64,000 nucleotides of DNA from Chondrus crispus (GCF_000350225.1 NW_005179389.1:124001-188000), one strand, 5' to 3'; positions 32,026 to 43,799 are shown, counted from the first letter of the stretch. The notes: generated by a model not told the origin, from the letters alone. Program-made: numbers and translations.

Positions 32026-32040
32026 TGGTTACGGGCCCAG
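32026..32040 (+). promoter_or_regulatory. Primer-binding site of Copia-C
   Basis: TGGTTACGGGCCCAG lies two bases after the 5' LTR. It differs from the PBS of Copia-A/B and of the Gypsy elements. Confidence 0.55.
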
Positions 32041-32159
32041 ATTCTTCGCTAATAAACTGAACATATTTTGGAAAATCTGTTCGCCGTGCTCAACAGATTT
32101 GTGCTTCGGTGCTTGTTTTTGGGGCTGCTTTCGAAACGTTTGAAGCGTCGTTCTAATCG

Positions 32160-33550
32160 ACCATGGAAGACTCCAAACGGGTTCATAAATTTCACGGACG
32201 TCCTAAAGAGGACTTAAGTATATAGGCTGCCCGTACAGAGGCGGGGTGGAAGCGAGGGAAGTTCTGCATGTCGTTTTCGCTGACGTCATTGGGGATGATA
32301 CTGCAGATATATCCGCTGAAATTAAGCTGTCTGTTCAGAACGCCCGGGCTGTAATCATATAGGGCCGTGGTGATAGGCCCTTAATTCTTTGTTACAGTGA
32401 TTACACAACCCATTTAAGATATGGGAAAGATTGAGGTACAGGTATGCAGTCTCAAAAATTGTGACGCTCGTACAGCTTCACACAAAACTAGCTCGCTTGA
32501 GCTACAGTGGCCAGGTAATTTCACATTTCATCGATGTTTCGAAGAGTTTTTAAGTCGTCCATTAGAAATAGAGAGCAGCGTGACCGAGCAAATGCGAGTT
32601 GCTATGCTTCTCGCCGCTTTCGGTAACAAGTCTAAATCCTACTACAGCTATGTTGTCTCTTTCATGTAAACAATGGACTCCCGAGCTTTCATGAATGTCA
32701 GCTACGAACCGACTCCTCCAGAAATATGAGAAAGTGCAGGCCTTTTCAAAGCCGGTAAGGAGTCAGCTGAATATCGGGTACCGCTCATCAGTGGCCCGTA
32801 CAGCTAGAAGAAGGCCTCATCCCGCTTTGAAGAGACAAAATTGGTACTTTGGGCAAAAGGTTAAGCGTGTATCTGAAAAATGTCGTTAAGATAACTGCAG
32901 TGAGGTCGGGCACTTGGCAAGGAACTGCCCGCAGAGTCAGAGGGAGAGCCTCTACCTCAGGTATCTCCGTAATAACGACGAAGAAATTAGCGGCATGGCA
33001 AATCACGTCACAATGCTAATGGCTCTTGACGGAGAATCGGAGGAGTCTCAAAAGTACAATTTCCACCAAGTATGCATGTGTGATATCCATGTGTGATATC
33101 CATGGATCTACAGTCTGCAATATGTTTAAATCTACTGTCGTCGACGTCAGGGAGATGTCAGACTTATCCCTTCTAGATTCCGAAACCTATGGTTGCATTA
33201 GATAGCAACCGAAAGCACCCAGATTACTTCTGGACTCTAGTGCCTCAGACGACATGGTGCAGAATGATACCTGGCTTACAGACTTAAGGATGATTCCTAC
33301 TCGCCAGATCCTATTCGGGAACGGTTCTGGGATTGTCGCTTGTCCAAAGAGTATCCTTACTTTGCAGCCGTGCAGAAAAAGGATCATGTCCAGGCATACA
33401 GTCACAGTCAAAGATGTACTATACCCGCCACAGCTGCAATCCCACTGTTTTATTCCGCGCTCTATGTCGAGGGCTACAGCGTCGAATTCGACGGGGGCAA
33501 ATTACATATCATAAGTGGCGGCACTAAATTGTTACAAGGAAGTCTACATA
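32160..33550 (+). pseudogene. Copia-C gag and protease relic
   Basis: Fragments lie in several frames: a capsid-like stretch (32421-32669), a worn CCHC knuckle around CSEVGHLARNCP (about 32895-32935, split by a TAA), and a region where the protease should be (33200-33500) with LHIISGG at its end. No intact aspartic protease box was found. Stops are frequent. Confidence 0.6.
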
Positions 33551-33563
33551 AAAAGTATACGCG

Positions 33564-34163
33564 TTGGATGCTGAAGTTTCCCGTTTGCCACATCGATCTG
33601 CCATGGCTGCAATGACTGCGGGAGAGAAATTATGGAATCATTATTTGGGACACGCCAATGTCAACAGCATCGGATATCTGGCACGCAGAGAAGTCATGGT
33701 TGGATTGGATCTCTCGAACCCCCGACTGCAGGAAAACAATTACAGTAACTGCCTCAGAGGTAAGCAGATTAAGAAGTCGATGAAGTCGAAACAAATTCGT
33801 GCCGTCGCGGTTGGCGACGTCATACATATTGATGTATGCGGACCAACGTCTGTAGAATCTTCCGGGGATGCGAAGTATTTCGTCACCTTCATTGACGAAT
33901 ATTCTGGTTTTGTGAAGTTTGTACCGCTCTCCAGAAAAATTGACGTCCTAAAATCCATTAAAAGAATTGTACTTGGAATGAACGCAAATGAGAGTCCATT
34001 GTCATGCAAATTCACTGCGACTGAGTCGGTGAGTACGAAGAAGTGGAACATTACCTGGAACCTAAGGGCATTGAACTCGACACGACACCGCCATGCAGTT
34101 CTGAAGAAAATAAGAAATCAGAAAGAGCAAACTAAACTCTCATCCACAAAGCGCGGCCTATGA
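33564..34163 (+). CDS. Copia-C integrase, N-terminal and core part
   Basis: This 199-residue frame opens with the GAG-pre-integrase motif LWNHYLGHANVNSI, then a worn zinc region with one Cys of the CxxC pair lost (NYSNCLRGK). The core follows: VIHIDVCGP with the first catalytic Asp and FVTFIDEYSGFVKF. The frame loses similarity after about residue 140, so the second Asp and the Glu are not readable here. The integrase end follows in the next frame (34160). Confidence 0.75.
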   Translation: MDAEVSRLPHRSAMAAMTAGEKLWNHYLGHANVNSIGYLARREVMVGLDLSNPRLQENNYSNCLRGKQIKKSMKSKQIRAVAVGDVIHIDVCGPTSVESSGDAKYFVTFIDEYSGFVKFVPLSRKIDVLKSIKRIVLGMNANESPLSCKFTATESVSTKKWNITWNLRALNSTRHRHAVLKKIRNQKEQTKLSSTKRGL

Positions 34164-34792
34164 TAATATATGCAAACATGCCTCGTTCATTCTGGGCTGA
34201 AGCCATTGTGAAAGCAGCTGACATACGCAATCGCTTTCTATGTCCGCGACAGGCCTTCAAGAAGTCTTACGAGTTGATTAATGGTGTCATCCCACGAATG
34301 GACCACCTCCGGGTTCTCCGCAGCGTCTCATACGCTCGAGCGTATCACGTGCCGAAACAAAGACGGAGCACTCTCGACGAGAAAAGTGGCATACGGGTCG
34401 TCGTTGGATGCTTTGATAACATTCAGTACAATGTCAGGCTGCACGAAATCCGGTCTGCTATTTTGTCTCGGCACTTCACTGTTCTTGAGAATACATGTCC
34501 TAGCCTTGGTTGGTACGATAATTCTGATCGGCAAGGTAATAGCCTACTTGAAGAGAATGATTCCGGTAAACCCAGGAAGCCTTTGACAGCTGCAGAGGCA
34601 CCTTCTTTGGACGACGGAAATGAATGGAAAGAAGCCATTAAGTCAGAGATGGGGTCGCTTGCCCTGCACAGTACATGGAATATTGTCCAACTGCCAACTG
34701 GGGCAAAACCACTGATTAATCGCTTTGTTTTCAAAGTGTTGAGTGACGGTAGACGGTACAATTGGACGCTACAAGGTTCGCTTGGTCGTTAA
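34160..34792 (+). CDS. Copia-C integrase end and start of reverse transcriptase
   Basis: This 210-residue frame begins after the Glu motif, with MPRSFWAEAIVKAADIRNR, typical of the Copia integrase C-terminal side, then HLRVLRSVSYARAYHVPKQRR and DEKSGIRVVVGCFDN, the KLD..S...IFLGY equivalent. A linker and the RT entry follow: EWKEAIKSEMGSLALHSTWNIV, QLPTGAKPLINRFVFK. It runs into a frame change near 34770. Confidence 0.75.
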   Translation: MIIYANMPRSFWAEAIVKAADIRNRFLCPRQAFKKSYELINGVIPRMDHLRVLRSVSYARAYHVPKQRRSTLDEKSGIRVVVGCFDNIQYNVRLHEIRSAILSRHFTVLENTCPSLGWYDNSDRQGNSLLEENDSGKPRKPLTAAEAPSLDDGNEWKEAIKSEMGSLALHSTWNIVQLPTGAKPLINRFVFKVLSDGRRYNWTLQGSLGR

Positions 34793-34832
34793 GGGATACA
34801 TGCAAGGAAATGTTGAATAGATATATAGCCCA

Positions 34833-35287
34833 ATGGTGAATTTCTCTAGCATTCACCTTGCGCTTGCTATCGCGATTCAGAGGAACATTTACGTTCAACA
34901 GACGGACGTACGCACTGCATTCCTGCACGGAAAATTAAATAATTCGGACGTCTTTGTCATTCTGCCTCCAAGTTCTGGAATGCATATACAGCATGGGCAA
35001 GCAATCAATCTTCACAAAGGTTTTTACGGTCTCAAACAAGCTCTCAAAATATGGTTCGAGAAATGGGATGGCAAGATGAAAGGATTGGGGTTTATACAGT
35101 GGTAGGTGAGCAATGCGTCTACAGGATCAGCAAAGTGGACGTTTGGATACTACTGTATGTCGATGAAGTGATCATTGTTCCGCTCAAAAGGGAGGAGGTG
35201 GACTTCTTCAAGTGCTGTTTGTCTGAGGCCATAGACATGAAGGACCTTGGCTCCCTGGCCAGCTTTCTTGGTGTGGACTTTACTTGA
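34833..35287 (+). pseudogene. Copia-C reverse transcriptase palm, frameshifted
   Basis: The first frame (34833-35105) has FSSIHLALAIAIQRN, QQTDVRTAFLHGKL with the first catalytic Asp, and the canonical HKGFYGLKQALKIWFEK. After an indel near 35090 the second frame (35051-35287) carries EQCVYRISK and the catalytic box LLYVDEVIIV (about 35150-35176), where Glu replaces the second Asp of YVDD, then FKCCLSEAIDMKDLG and SFLGVDF. The DD to DE change should abolish or greatly reduce polymerase activity. Confidence 0.8.
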
Positions 35288-35290
35288 GAT

Positions 35291-36141
35291 TTGGACTGGG
35301 CATGGATGTCTCAACCACAGTACGTTTTGGACATATCATGCAGGTTTGGGATGCTTAAATGTAAACCAATTATCACCCCCATGTGTGCAGCTGGAAGTCA
35401 ACCTGACGAAAGCTCTGAGTCAGATCAGAAACTGTATCAACAAATGGAGGGCTCTCTGCTGTTTTTAGCAACTCGGAATCAACCTGATATCTCAAGTGCA
35501 GTGAACCCGTTATGTCAAAAAATGCTCTGCCGCTTGCAATATCACATGGTAGCAGCAAAAACGTGCTGAGGTACTTGCAAGAGACTGGCAATTTTGCGCT
35601 ACGATTTCCGCGAACGTTCGGAAGTTTGGTCGCTCATGCAGACGCAGACTGGGGAGGAGATCAGTTGGACCGCAAATCTACTTCAGGTATCCTTTTGCAA
35701 CTCGCAGGATGCTCCGTACATTGGAAATCCTCAAAACAAAACTTCGTCGCATTATCAATTACTGAGGCTGAATACTTAGCCGCAAGGCAAGCCCGCAAGA
35801 GCGTTGTGTGGACGGGGGAACTCGTCATTAACTTCGCTATGACCCTAGCTGGGGCAACTACAGTTCACGAAGACAATCAGGGTGCTCTAGTTTTGGGTAT
35901 TGAAGGCATGCGTCATGCAAAGCACGTCGCCATTCTTCTCAACTTTGTTAACTATGACGTCAAGCAAGGGAATGCCGAGTTAAAGTACTGCCCCACAGAA
36001 GAAATGGTAGTAGATATTCCGAAAAAGCCGCCTCATCTAGTCAAGTTTGAGAAGCACCGCAGTCGACTTGGAGTCTTCCCGAGGCCAGTCGGCGAAGAGA
36101 GCAAGAGGGGGTGTAGATGTGTATCGAGGGTGCTCTCCTGA
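35291..36141 (+). CDS. Copia-C RT connection and RNase H
   Basis: The frame from 35291 continues the RT connection (QPQYVLDI, PIITPMCAAGS, NQPDISSAVNPL) to 35569. The frame 35512-36141 (209 residues) carries RNase H: HADADWGGDQLDRKSTSG with the first Asp, CSVHWKSSKQNFVALSITEAEYLAA with Glu, and VHEDNQGALVL with Asp. RNase H is the best preserved part of the element. Its stop is next to the polypurine tract AAGAGGGGG (about 36103-36111). Confidence 0.78.
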
Positions 36142-36502
36142 CGATGGCCTCTGTTGATGATACCCTCTATGCATTGCATAGTGTTATGTCAAGTGTGATA
36201 AAGTACAGTAACAACTGCGACTGAAAAACTGTATGTGGACTGAGTATTTTCTGACTTATCTTTGTTATGTTTTTGCATTGTTGCTCTATGCTATCTATTA
36301 CCCTACAGTAATTGATCTTGACGGATGGGCTGTTCCATGCAGGATTGTCTTAGTGCTGCACTCCACTGTGAGACGTAGGCACCAGCACCATCTTTAGTAT
36401 AAATATCGTCTCCCGAATACGATGATGAATAAAAGGAAGTGCGCCTTGCCAACCGATCTCGTTGGTTATCTTAACTTCCAGCCAGCCCAGCCCATAATTC
36501 TA
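36112..36502 (+). repeat. 3' LTR of Copia-C
   Basis: It starts TGTAGATGTGTATCGAGGG directly after the polypurine tract and ends CCCATAATTCT. It has the same TATA-like AGTATAAATA (about 36396-36405) and the GATGATGAATAAAA block as the 5' LTR. Confidence 0.8.
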
Positions 36503-36800
36503 GTATATGGCGGCTCCTCTTTAAGGTGTTACGACATCTAGCATTCCCTTCTCAGCATTTTCCCCCCTGACACAGGATGAGCTTGCCATTTCATGTCCAT
36601 GCGCTGTAGCATTTCAGACCATGCCACTCTGAATGAACCGGGATGGATCGCACTTAACATGGCACTCTACTCCGAGTGAAGGCCATAGAAGCAAAAGCTT
36701 TTTTGTCAAGTACCCATATTGAAATGATTTTAGGGGGCAAACAACCTCAAACTTGACGCAAAAATTCTCTTTTGCACTTGTTTTCCGATCCACTTGCAAG

Positions 36801-36950
36801 ATGCGGGCCATCGCCCTCTTTGTTTTAGTTTTTGTTCTTCTCAGCTTTTCCACTGGGTTCATTTTTACGCATTCCTGTGACTACATCCCGTTGGCCCGGA
36901 TGGGAAGACGGTGCGCATGTGGATGCCGCTCAAGCAAAAATTCTTTTTAA
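36801..36950 (+). CDS. Possible small secreted Cys-rich peptide
   Basis: A 49-residue frame from ATG. Residues 1-23 (MRAIALFVLVFVLLSFSTGF) look like a signal peptide, and the remainder is short, basic and holds four Cys (HSCDYI, RRCACGCRSS). An in-frame extension upstream to 36753 exists but would bury the signal sequence. No family is recognised. It lies in a 600-bp gap between Copia-C and a worn LTR, so chance is a real alternative; transcript data are lacking. Confidence 0.3.
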   Translation: MRAIALFVLVFVLLSFSTGFIFTHSCDYIPLARMGRRCACGCRSSKNSF

Positions 36951-37113
36951 GAGAAAGAAAGCAATATTTCCGTCGGTTCAAGAGGAAAATATGTGCTGAG
37001 GGACAATGAATCCCGAATGCGGGAGAGAAAGGATAGGAGCTGCCGACGCGGATCACAACCCTCCAGATGGCCGACTTCTTCGCCAATGTCTCCCACTGTG
37101 ATCGCAACGGTCG

Positions 37114-38200
37114 TGTAGTGCAATACGACAAGCAGGCGATGGCCGATGTCTGATGGCAACGACACTGCCCACCACAGCAAAACAAACAAACAGCCAGCCG
37201 GGCGGCACTACAGAGTGTCCGGAGCTCTCTCTCCCTTTCAACCGGTTTGTGGCCCGCAGTAGCTCGGATCCTAAAAAGGGGGCGAAAGAAAGAAGCTCGG
37301 CCCGGTTTCAATGTGTGGTGGAGTCCTTTGAAGGCAGGTTGCTCGAAGAGTGCGGGGGTGTCTAGGTAAACCAGGCCCGCTGGGGTATTCAATGCTCGTA
37401 GAGCGCCATCTGTACGTTATGGACACGACAAGGTCTTCGTCGGAGGTGTCGCAACAAGCTCCGAAGGACGAGAGAACAGTACCAGCGCTAGGCCCACGTG
37501 TTACCCGATGACAAAAGAAACTACAACGGTCCGGTCGTAACCAGAATCCGACGGAACCAACGCTGTCCTGCGCACACGACAACACCTTTGGCGGGGAAGT
37601 AGCAAAAAACCCTCAAGGGGAAAAGACACAGTAGCAGCGCTCCGCCTAAGTGGCGTCCGATACAAAAAATCACTAACGCTGAATTGGCCGTAACCAGAGT
37701 CCGATGGAACCAACACAACGAAAACGCAAATGGTGTACCATCACAGAGGCCGGATGGCTTATGTCATCATAATGCAGATCGCAACCCAACGCCATTGCGT
37801 TGCAATGGCACCATCGTAAAGGATAGAATAGGGTAAGAGAATTAGGTATAGTGAACTAATGGAATAGGAAACAGAAAGGGGACCTCCGAGCGCTAAAGGA
37901 AGTCGTATTCAAAAAGTAGAAGGGAGGGTGGCGTTAGAGAAGGACTTCGACCAGGCCAAAATTCAACCCCGACAACTCGGGTTACCATTACTGAATTGTA
38001 TTTCAAGTGGCTTTGTTGTACAATATAACGCCCGCGGGAGCCACTACAGCAGCCCTCGGCGCTAGATCCCAATTTAATCCACTGTCAGCTATATTAATGG
38101 TAATTAGATTAACTAAGTGAAATTAGACAATTAGAAATAGAATTGCAAATATTCACATGTGCGTCCCCAAATCTAGACTGCAGTATCCACCATCTCTCCT
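37114..38200 (-). repeat. Gypsy-1-family LTR, copy D, worn
   Basis: It begins TGTAGTGCAAT like copy A read on the plus strand and follows it through the CACTACAGAGTGTCC, GTGGCCCGCAGTAGCTC and GGGAGCCACTACAG blocks to the ATTCACATGTG block near 38155. The right terminal repeat is lost around 38200. There is no PBS next to it. It is the most diverged of the four copies. Confidence 0.75.
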
Positions 38201-41200
38201 TCCACAGCAGAGGAGTAGCTATGCTAAGTGAAGAACACACACAAGATGAAATCTGCATGAAGAAGACAACTTCTTCATTCCTCAACTGCGCTCCGTCGCG
38301 GCAGGCGCTGCCAGGAGTTGCCGCGCCAATCGCGGTCGGCACCAAAAACCCGATCGAATGCAGCTGGCACGACGGAACAGTCTCGCCACCAAACGCTGCG
38401 CAAGCCTCCCATACCACTCCGACCCAAGTTCCCCTACCTCCAATCCCGTCGTTTCCGCCTACGACCACGCCAACGCGGGCCTGGGGGGCTGCAGCTGCTG
38501 CGCAACCGCGTCCCTTTTACTGCTCCGACTTCACACCTGTGCATTCCAAAGAAGTGCTTGACGCAGTACCCTCCACGTTTGCTGAACTTCACACACCATC
38601 AACTACTTCCCGGTTAGTCACACTTGGCCCCCTCCAATTACCACGTGCCTATGCACGCCCTGGAATTTCTGTCCTCACCACCGCTGCATACTCGCTCAGC
38701 CTTCGCGGCCCCTTCCATTTTCTTAATTGTCACACTCGCAGAAGCGCGTTCTCTTGTCCGTACCATTGGCAACCAGATCCGCCTCGACCCCCGAACTGGA
38801 GAGCCTGTTGTTTTGCCCCCGCCGTCACGGCGAACGAATTCGCCCCGACTGCTCAGTCAGCCGCCTTCCCGTCCTTTGAAGCGGCAAAATCCGCAATCTG
38901 ACGACGAGCACAGCTCGCTGGAGTTTTGCTCCCCCTTCCTGTTCTCATACCAGTTGTTTCACGTTAGATGTATGTTTATTTCCTCTCTGCAGTGACCCTA
39001 CCCCAACTGTAGCCAGCATCATCGCTCATATTATGTTCATTTATGAAGACCTCGTCATCAACAATGCTCATATCCCGTTACGCCTGCCTAATGGACCACT
39101 CCGATGCTACAGGAGTCGCCTGCCGCCTCACCTGAGGGCTGCTGGTCTCCTTACCCGCAACACTCTTACCGCCGCATCTATGCTAGTTCGTGCCGCACTA
39201 GTGGCTACCCTCCAGGCTCACGCTCAAGCCATCACATGACGTATATCACGTGCAACCTCTGATGTCTCCCGGCCCGCGGTCTCTTGTCCTGCCCTGGAGC
39301 CCACGCCTATGGTCGTTCCATCTACTGCACCCTCCGCAGTGCTACGTCCAATGGTCCCTCAGGCCCCGAAATTTCATCGTCATGGCGACCCGTCCCCTTC
39401 GTCACCCGTCTCGTACTCTGATCATTTCACTGTCCCTCCTTCCTCAGCCCAAAGTCGAACTTCCATCGGTACCTCACCCGAAGTGAGCCCTGCCTCCTCC
39501 CTCGCCAACTCCCCAAACCGCCCTCCAGCGTCCCGACAGCGATTGCTCCTTCATCCTTTCCGTCACCCCCGAACCACCATCGCAAGCGCCCGCTTTCGTT
39601 CTCCACTAAGTTTCCCCTCCTCATCGGCCATGTGGCAGCCCGGAATCAGCAGGACCTACGGTTCTGCTACGGTTCTGCTGATTCGGGGCTGCCAACGGCC
39701 TACGGTCCACACCAACATCATCACAGTGCGTCGACCAGCCCATCCACGGGCGTGAGTCGTTCATGCTCGGCCCCGCCGCCTCGTGCCTCTTGTGTCGCGC
39801 CTCCGAGCCGCTCACTGTCCCTTCCATCCACCGAAGACCTCCTCAGCGGCCCCTCTTCCCCAATACCCCCACAATCCTACTTCCTTGCTCCTCCTGTGCC
39901 CTGCTCCACTTCCCCGCACCAATGCGTACACCTCTCATCATTGCTCCAGGGGCCGCCCCCTCCACTCGCCCTGCCACAGCTACTACGTCCTCCTCAAACC
40001 CCACTCCCACAGCTTCCTTTCCTTCAGTTTATGACCGTCTACGCTCCCCATTCCGCCAATCTGAACTCTTAACCTCTATCCCGGGGCCGTGCCTGCAGGC
40101 CACGGTGCTGGTCCTAATTCGTCTCATCAGAAAAGCATTGGCTCCCCTCCACCCTCGACATGCACGCAGCATTTCTCCATTTACAACTCTTCGTCACAGC
40201 TGTGCTCCGACAACCTCTGCGGTTCAAACCCGGATGTAATATCCAATCCGGACAACGGTGAGCTTTATCTCAACTCCTCCGCCGCGCTGTTTCCGAATCT
40301 GAATGGCCGGCCTCCTGGCGCAAGTTCCTGCATTCCCATAACGCACGTCACTTGCGGCACCCTCGCTATCTATGCACAAGGCCGACGAACACTTCGGCAT
40401 CCCGCTAACTTGGACGCCCACTGCGCTTGGCCTCTGAAGCGGAATACGGATGAACCACGAAATCCTTTACCAACGCCCTGCTTGCCCATTTGTACAACCC
40501 CAGCACGCAAGCCGCGATCTTCTCCGTTCGCCCCGCACCTGCGGTCCCGGTGATACGGATACGTTCGCATGATCTTCCGCCTTCACCAGAGATTGAGGAA
40601 TCTGCGGTACGAAGAGCTGTCCGATGTCTCCATTCCCACCCGTCGCCTGGACCTGATCTCATGAACCGCACCACCTGCAGCTCTTTGTTACCAGCCCCAT
40701 TACACCTCAAGCAGGAGTGACAGGCGTGACAGACCTGTCTGCTCTCACTAATCTCGTTCAGCTCCTCGCCTCTAGTAGCCTTCCACACCAAACAGTCCCT
40801 CTCCTAGCAGCTGCCGCCCTCCTTCCCCTCAATCTCCACCCTGATAAGATCAGACAAATCGCTGAAGACCAGGTGCTCCGCCGCGTTATGATGATGACAT
40901 TGATACCTGCTGTCATAGAATATACATGAGACTATCTTCACCCAGTTGAAAAGGCCAACGAAATCCGAGAAGGTCTCGACGCGATCAGACACGACACACG
41001 GATGACAGCAAATCGAAATTCCAGCTGCACAGACTTCGTCGTTGTCTCCATCGGTTCTTGTAACGCTTTCAACCGATGCTCACACCAGCGGTTCCTAGAC
41101 ACCCTCCCTCAACTCGAATCCACTCTCGCCCACTTCTGTAACCCAATAAACGCCGGCTCAGCTCCGCCCCTTACCATACCTGCTTCCCCGCCGCAAGTGA

Positions 41201-41254
41201 TCTAAAGCCATGAAGGGACTCAAGAAGGTGATCCGCCAGGCAGGTGTCGTGCAC

Positions 41255-41282
41255 TGAGGGGGAGCATTGGGAATCCCCCTCA
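41255..41282. repeat. Perfect 9-bp hairpin
   Basis: TGAGGGGGA (41255-41263) and TCCCCCTCA (41274-41282) are separated by 10 nt at the left edge of the insertion. Confidence 0.9.
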
Positions 41283-41710
41283 GTCAGAGCACCGCGCGTT
41301 CAGGGGCGCGGGGGATGTTTCGGGAGACCACCCGTGGGTAACCGGCACGGGGTCCGGGCGTCTAACGCAGTAGGGAAAGTAAGGGAAAAAGTGGGAAAGC
41401 AGAGCCCAGGAGGGGCGGAGCGGTAGGGACAGCTGTCGCGCGGAGGGCCGGGTGTAGCGGGACGACGCGCGCGGTAGAGATAGGTGGGAATCGAGACGCA
41501 GATGGCTCGCACGGTGCCTTCGTAGGACGGGGACCGACGCAAGGCTACGAGTCCGTTCCAGAAACCCGAGTTGTGGACCCAAAGCTTCGTGAGGATTTAC
41601 TTAGGGTCGGACGTCGACTATATAGGAGTCGACGTCGCGATATAATAATAATAATACTAATACTCATTAAATTAAGAGGGGCACGACACCCGTGACACAG
41701 GGTGGTGGGC

Positions 41711-41822
41711 CACGGGTACACGTGGTTAATGGCACGAATAAACCTGAGGTATAACACGGGTACACGTGGGTAAATGGCACGATTACCGTGAGGAATTACA
41801 CGGGTACACGTGGGTAGAACTG
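41711..41822. repeat. 44-bp tandem repeat, 2.5 copies
   Basis: CACGGGTACACGTGG starts at 41711, 41755 and 41799. The units differ by a few bases. Each has a CACGTG core, a common binding site for bHLH/bZIP-type factors. Confidence 0.85.
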
Positions 41823-43345
41823 TCAGTACTTTGACAGGGCTCCATGGGGCTTACACCCCGACACGAGCGGGGGTTTGGATACACGGTTACAAGTGGTATA
41901 TATCTCGCTTATGATAGTAAGGCATTCCGCGTGTGCTACAGTACAGCACCGCGATTACGCGGGGCGGTCAGTGCTCTACAGCAGGCTCGTATTTCCCTTG
42001 TCATCTATGAGCTCCTACGTGAGAAAACGGAAGTTTGCGACCTCCCTTTAACAGTCCCATATGCAAACGACGGCACGCTTGCCCGAGCCCTCCTTTAAAT
42101 CCCCAAGTCTGCCCTTTTACTGCACGCAGCTGGACACGGCACCAGTTTTTCGTCAATCTTGCGACGAAGCGCGCGTTCATGCCCTCGGCATACTTCGCCA
42201 CACTGAAGAATGTGTCATTAATCATCTGGCGCCGACACATCTCTGCCGCGGGAAGACCACCGTGGCACTCGATTGGAACTCAGGAATACGTACAAGAACA
42301 CATGGCAAAAAACACTTGCTCCTCGCATTGCCACCCTGGATCTTCGGCATGCCGTTCCGGACGCACGCATCAAGTTGGACCTCCACCGAATGTGCTCATC
42401 TGCATTTCGTGTTCATCACCTCATCCGCCTCATTCGCCCACGTCTTTCCATCCCCGTTCTAACTCAGTCCCACGAGCACCAATACATGGCGTACTCCTGG
42501 ATAAATAATATCCCCTTATCCGCTGCATTCACCCACTAAGTGAGCCTTCTATTCGGCTTCGTGGGCCACAAATTCATCGCTCTCACCCCGCTTGTATACG
42601 CAGCATATGCAGACAGTCTCATCTTCTCCGCTACACACCCCCTCGAAAGCCGTCAAGGCCTCTTCGCTTCTCAATAACTCAGACTGGCCCGTACACACTT
42701 CTGTTCTCTGATGGGCGACCTGCCACCCGTTGACCGCCCACCAGCATTTAAACGCTCTCCATCGATCAACTATGGCCTCCGCCAATACGAACAGGACGCA
42801 CTTGCACAGCGACCTGAAGGCTCCCAACATTCTTTATTTCAGGTTCTTCACGCTGTGGCTTCGAGCCGATTCTGACAACACTATCGCTGGACCGCCCGCT
42901 CCAACCCAACGGCCCACACCTCTATGTCTGTCCTTCACCATACGCGCTACTATTACCTAATATCGCCCCGTACATCCGCGTTCATTACAGTACAGCCCTT
43001 TCTAATTACTCGTGTACACTCCAGGCAGCAGTCGGTAATGCAGCGCCGTCATCTACACGTCCCTGTCTACAGCGATGCTATCACCCGGCTTCGCTGCTCG
43101 AACTGCTTACGTCGCATGGCCGCCGGGGAGATCATGGTATGCCCTGTCAAACAGGTCTCGACATGATCTATCGTCACCACCCACTACGCAACCAGGTCAC
43201 TATACACGCTTTTCCGGCAGTAGGCCTTGCTTTTACCTTTCTAGTTTCATTCCTGATCAGCAACACCAACCATAGCCCGGAAGATGTACTATTCCAACCC
43301 AGCCCTCGTGTAATAATATGGATCCTTCCGGTTCGGTATTAGGCC

Positions 43346-43799
43346 GATGCGGAAAGGGAGTCGACGATAGCAGTAGCTTACAACACAACCAAACTCTCTC
43401 GAGGGTGGCCGATATGACTCCGAAGAATGGGCGAATAGAACTACGACCCCGGAAAGGGAGAAGACTCGCTGGGCGAACGCTTCCTCCAGAGGGTAGCCCG
43501 ACCAGTCTGAAGAGTGGACGCTTACAAGCCGTAAGGGACAACCCACGCGGGACAATCTACTTCTTCCTCCTCAAAAGTCCCGGCTATGTTGTGGCTCCAG
43601 GGGTCGCTGCCCCCTTTACTGGGGTACGTACTGCCTCGGTCCCTAAGTACTCCAACCTCCGGCGGCCGGGCAGTACTGTAGTGATCCAATTCCACTCTGG
43701 ATGACTACAGGAGAGTAACTCTACTGTACTCCGCCAGAGAGCGATCTGCACAGCGGTGCACGTGACGGCGCTCCTGCCACCTGTACTCGTGGCAAGGCG
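43346..43799. other. Spacer before the solo LTR
   Basis: A 128-codon plus-strand frame (43318-43704), Arg/Gly/Pro-rich, has no recognisable domain and is probably not a gene. No other structure was seen. Confidence 0.4.

Larger units (their letters stand above)
31637..36502 (+). mobile_element. Copia-C, Ty1/Copia LTR retrotransposon, old
   Basis: It has two similar LTRs (31637-32023 and 36112-36502), a PBS, a gag relic, integrase, RT and RNase H in Copia order. The two LTRs differ at many positions, so the insertion is old. It is a different lineage from Copia-A and -B: the RT box is of the usual Tyr-Val type and the YGLKQA motif is canonical. ATATG occurs next to both ends (31632-31636; 36505-36509) and may be a worn target duplication. 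Confidence 0.88.
41255..41970. other. GC-rich insertion in the RT relic
   Basis: RT similarity stops just after GDPPG and resumes near 42000. The insert starts with a hairpin (41255-41282), contains CGGGAGACCA at about 41322 (the complement of the Gypsy PBS core), a TATAATAATAATAAT tract and a 44-bp tandem repeat with CACGTG. An LTR remnant in minus orientation is the likeliest reading, but LTR ends were not resolved. Confidence 0.4.
38201..43345 (+). pseudogene. Non-LTR-like reverse transcriptase relic with C-terminal Cys/His module
   Basis: A long Pro/Ser/Thr-rich plus-strand zone (38.2-40.4 kb) is followed by readable RT blocks: SPGPDL after PPSPEIEESAVRRAV (about 40575-40660), ALLPLNLHPDKIRQIAEDQVLRR matching the K-x-IRPIA-VLRR motif (40815-40890), SIGSCNAFN (D lost) at about 41050, and EGTQEGDPPG (41215-41245), the QGDPLG motif. 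After an insertion, PYANDGTL near 42058 may be the YADD box with Asn for Asp. The C-terminal part has LRCSNCLRRM and YRHHPLRNQV (43085-43190), a Cys/His region like that of eukaryotic RTs without LTRs. Stops and frame changes are many. Confidence 0.6.

Noticed and set aside
38143..38901. 252-codon plus-strand frame as a separate gene
   Set aside because: It begins inside a worn LTR and is Pro/Ser/Thr-rich with no domain; more likely the front of the RT relic or non-coding.
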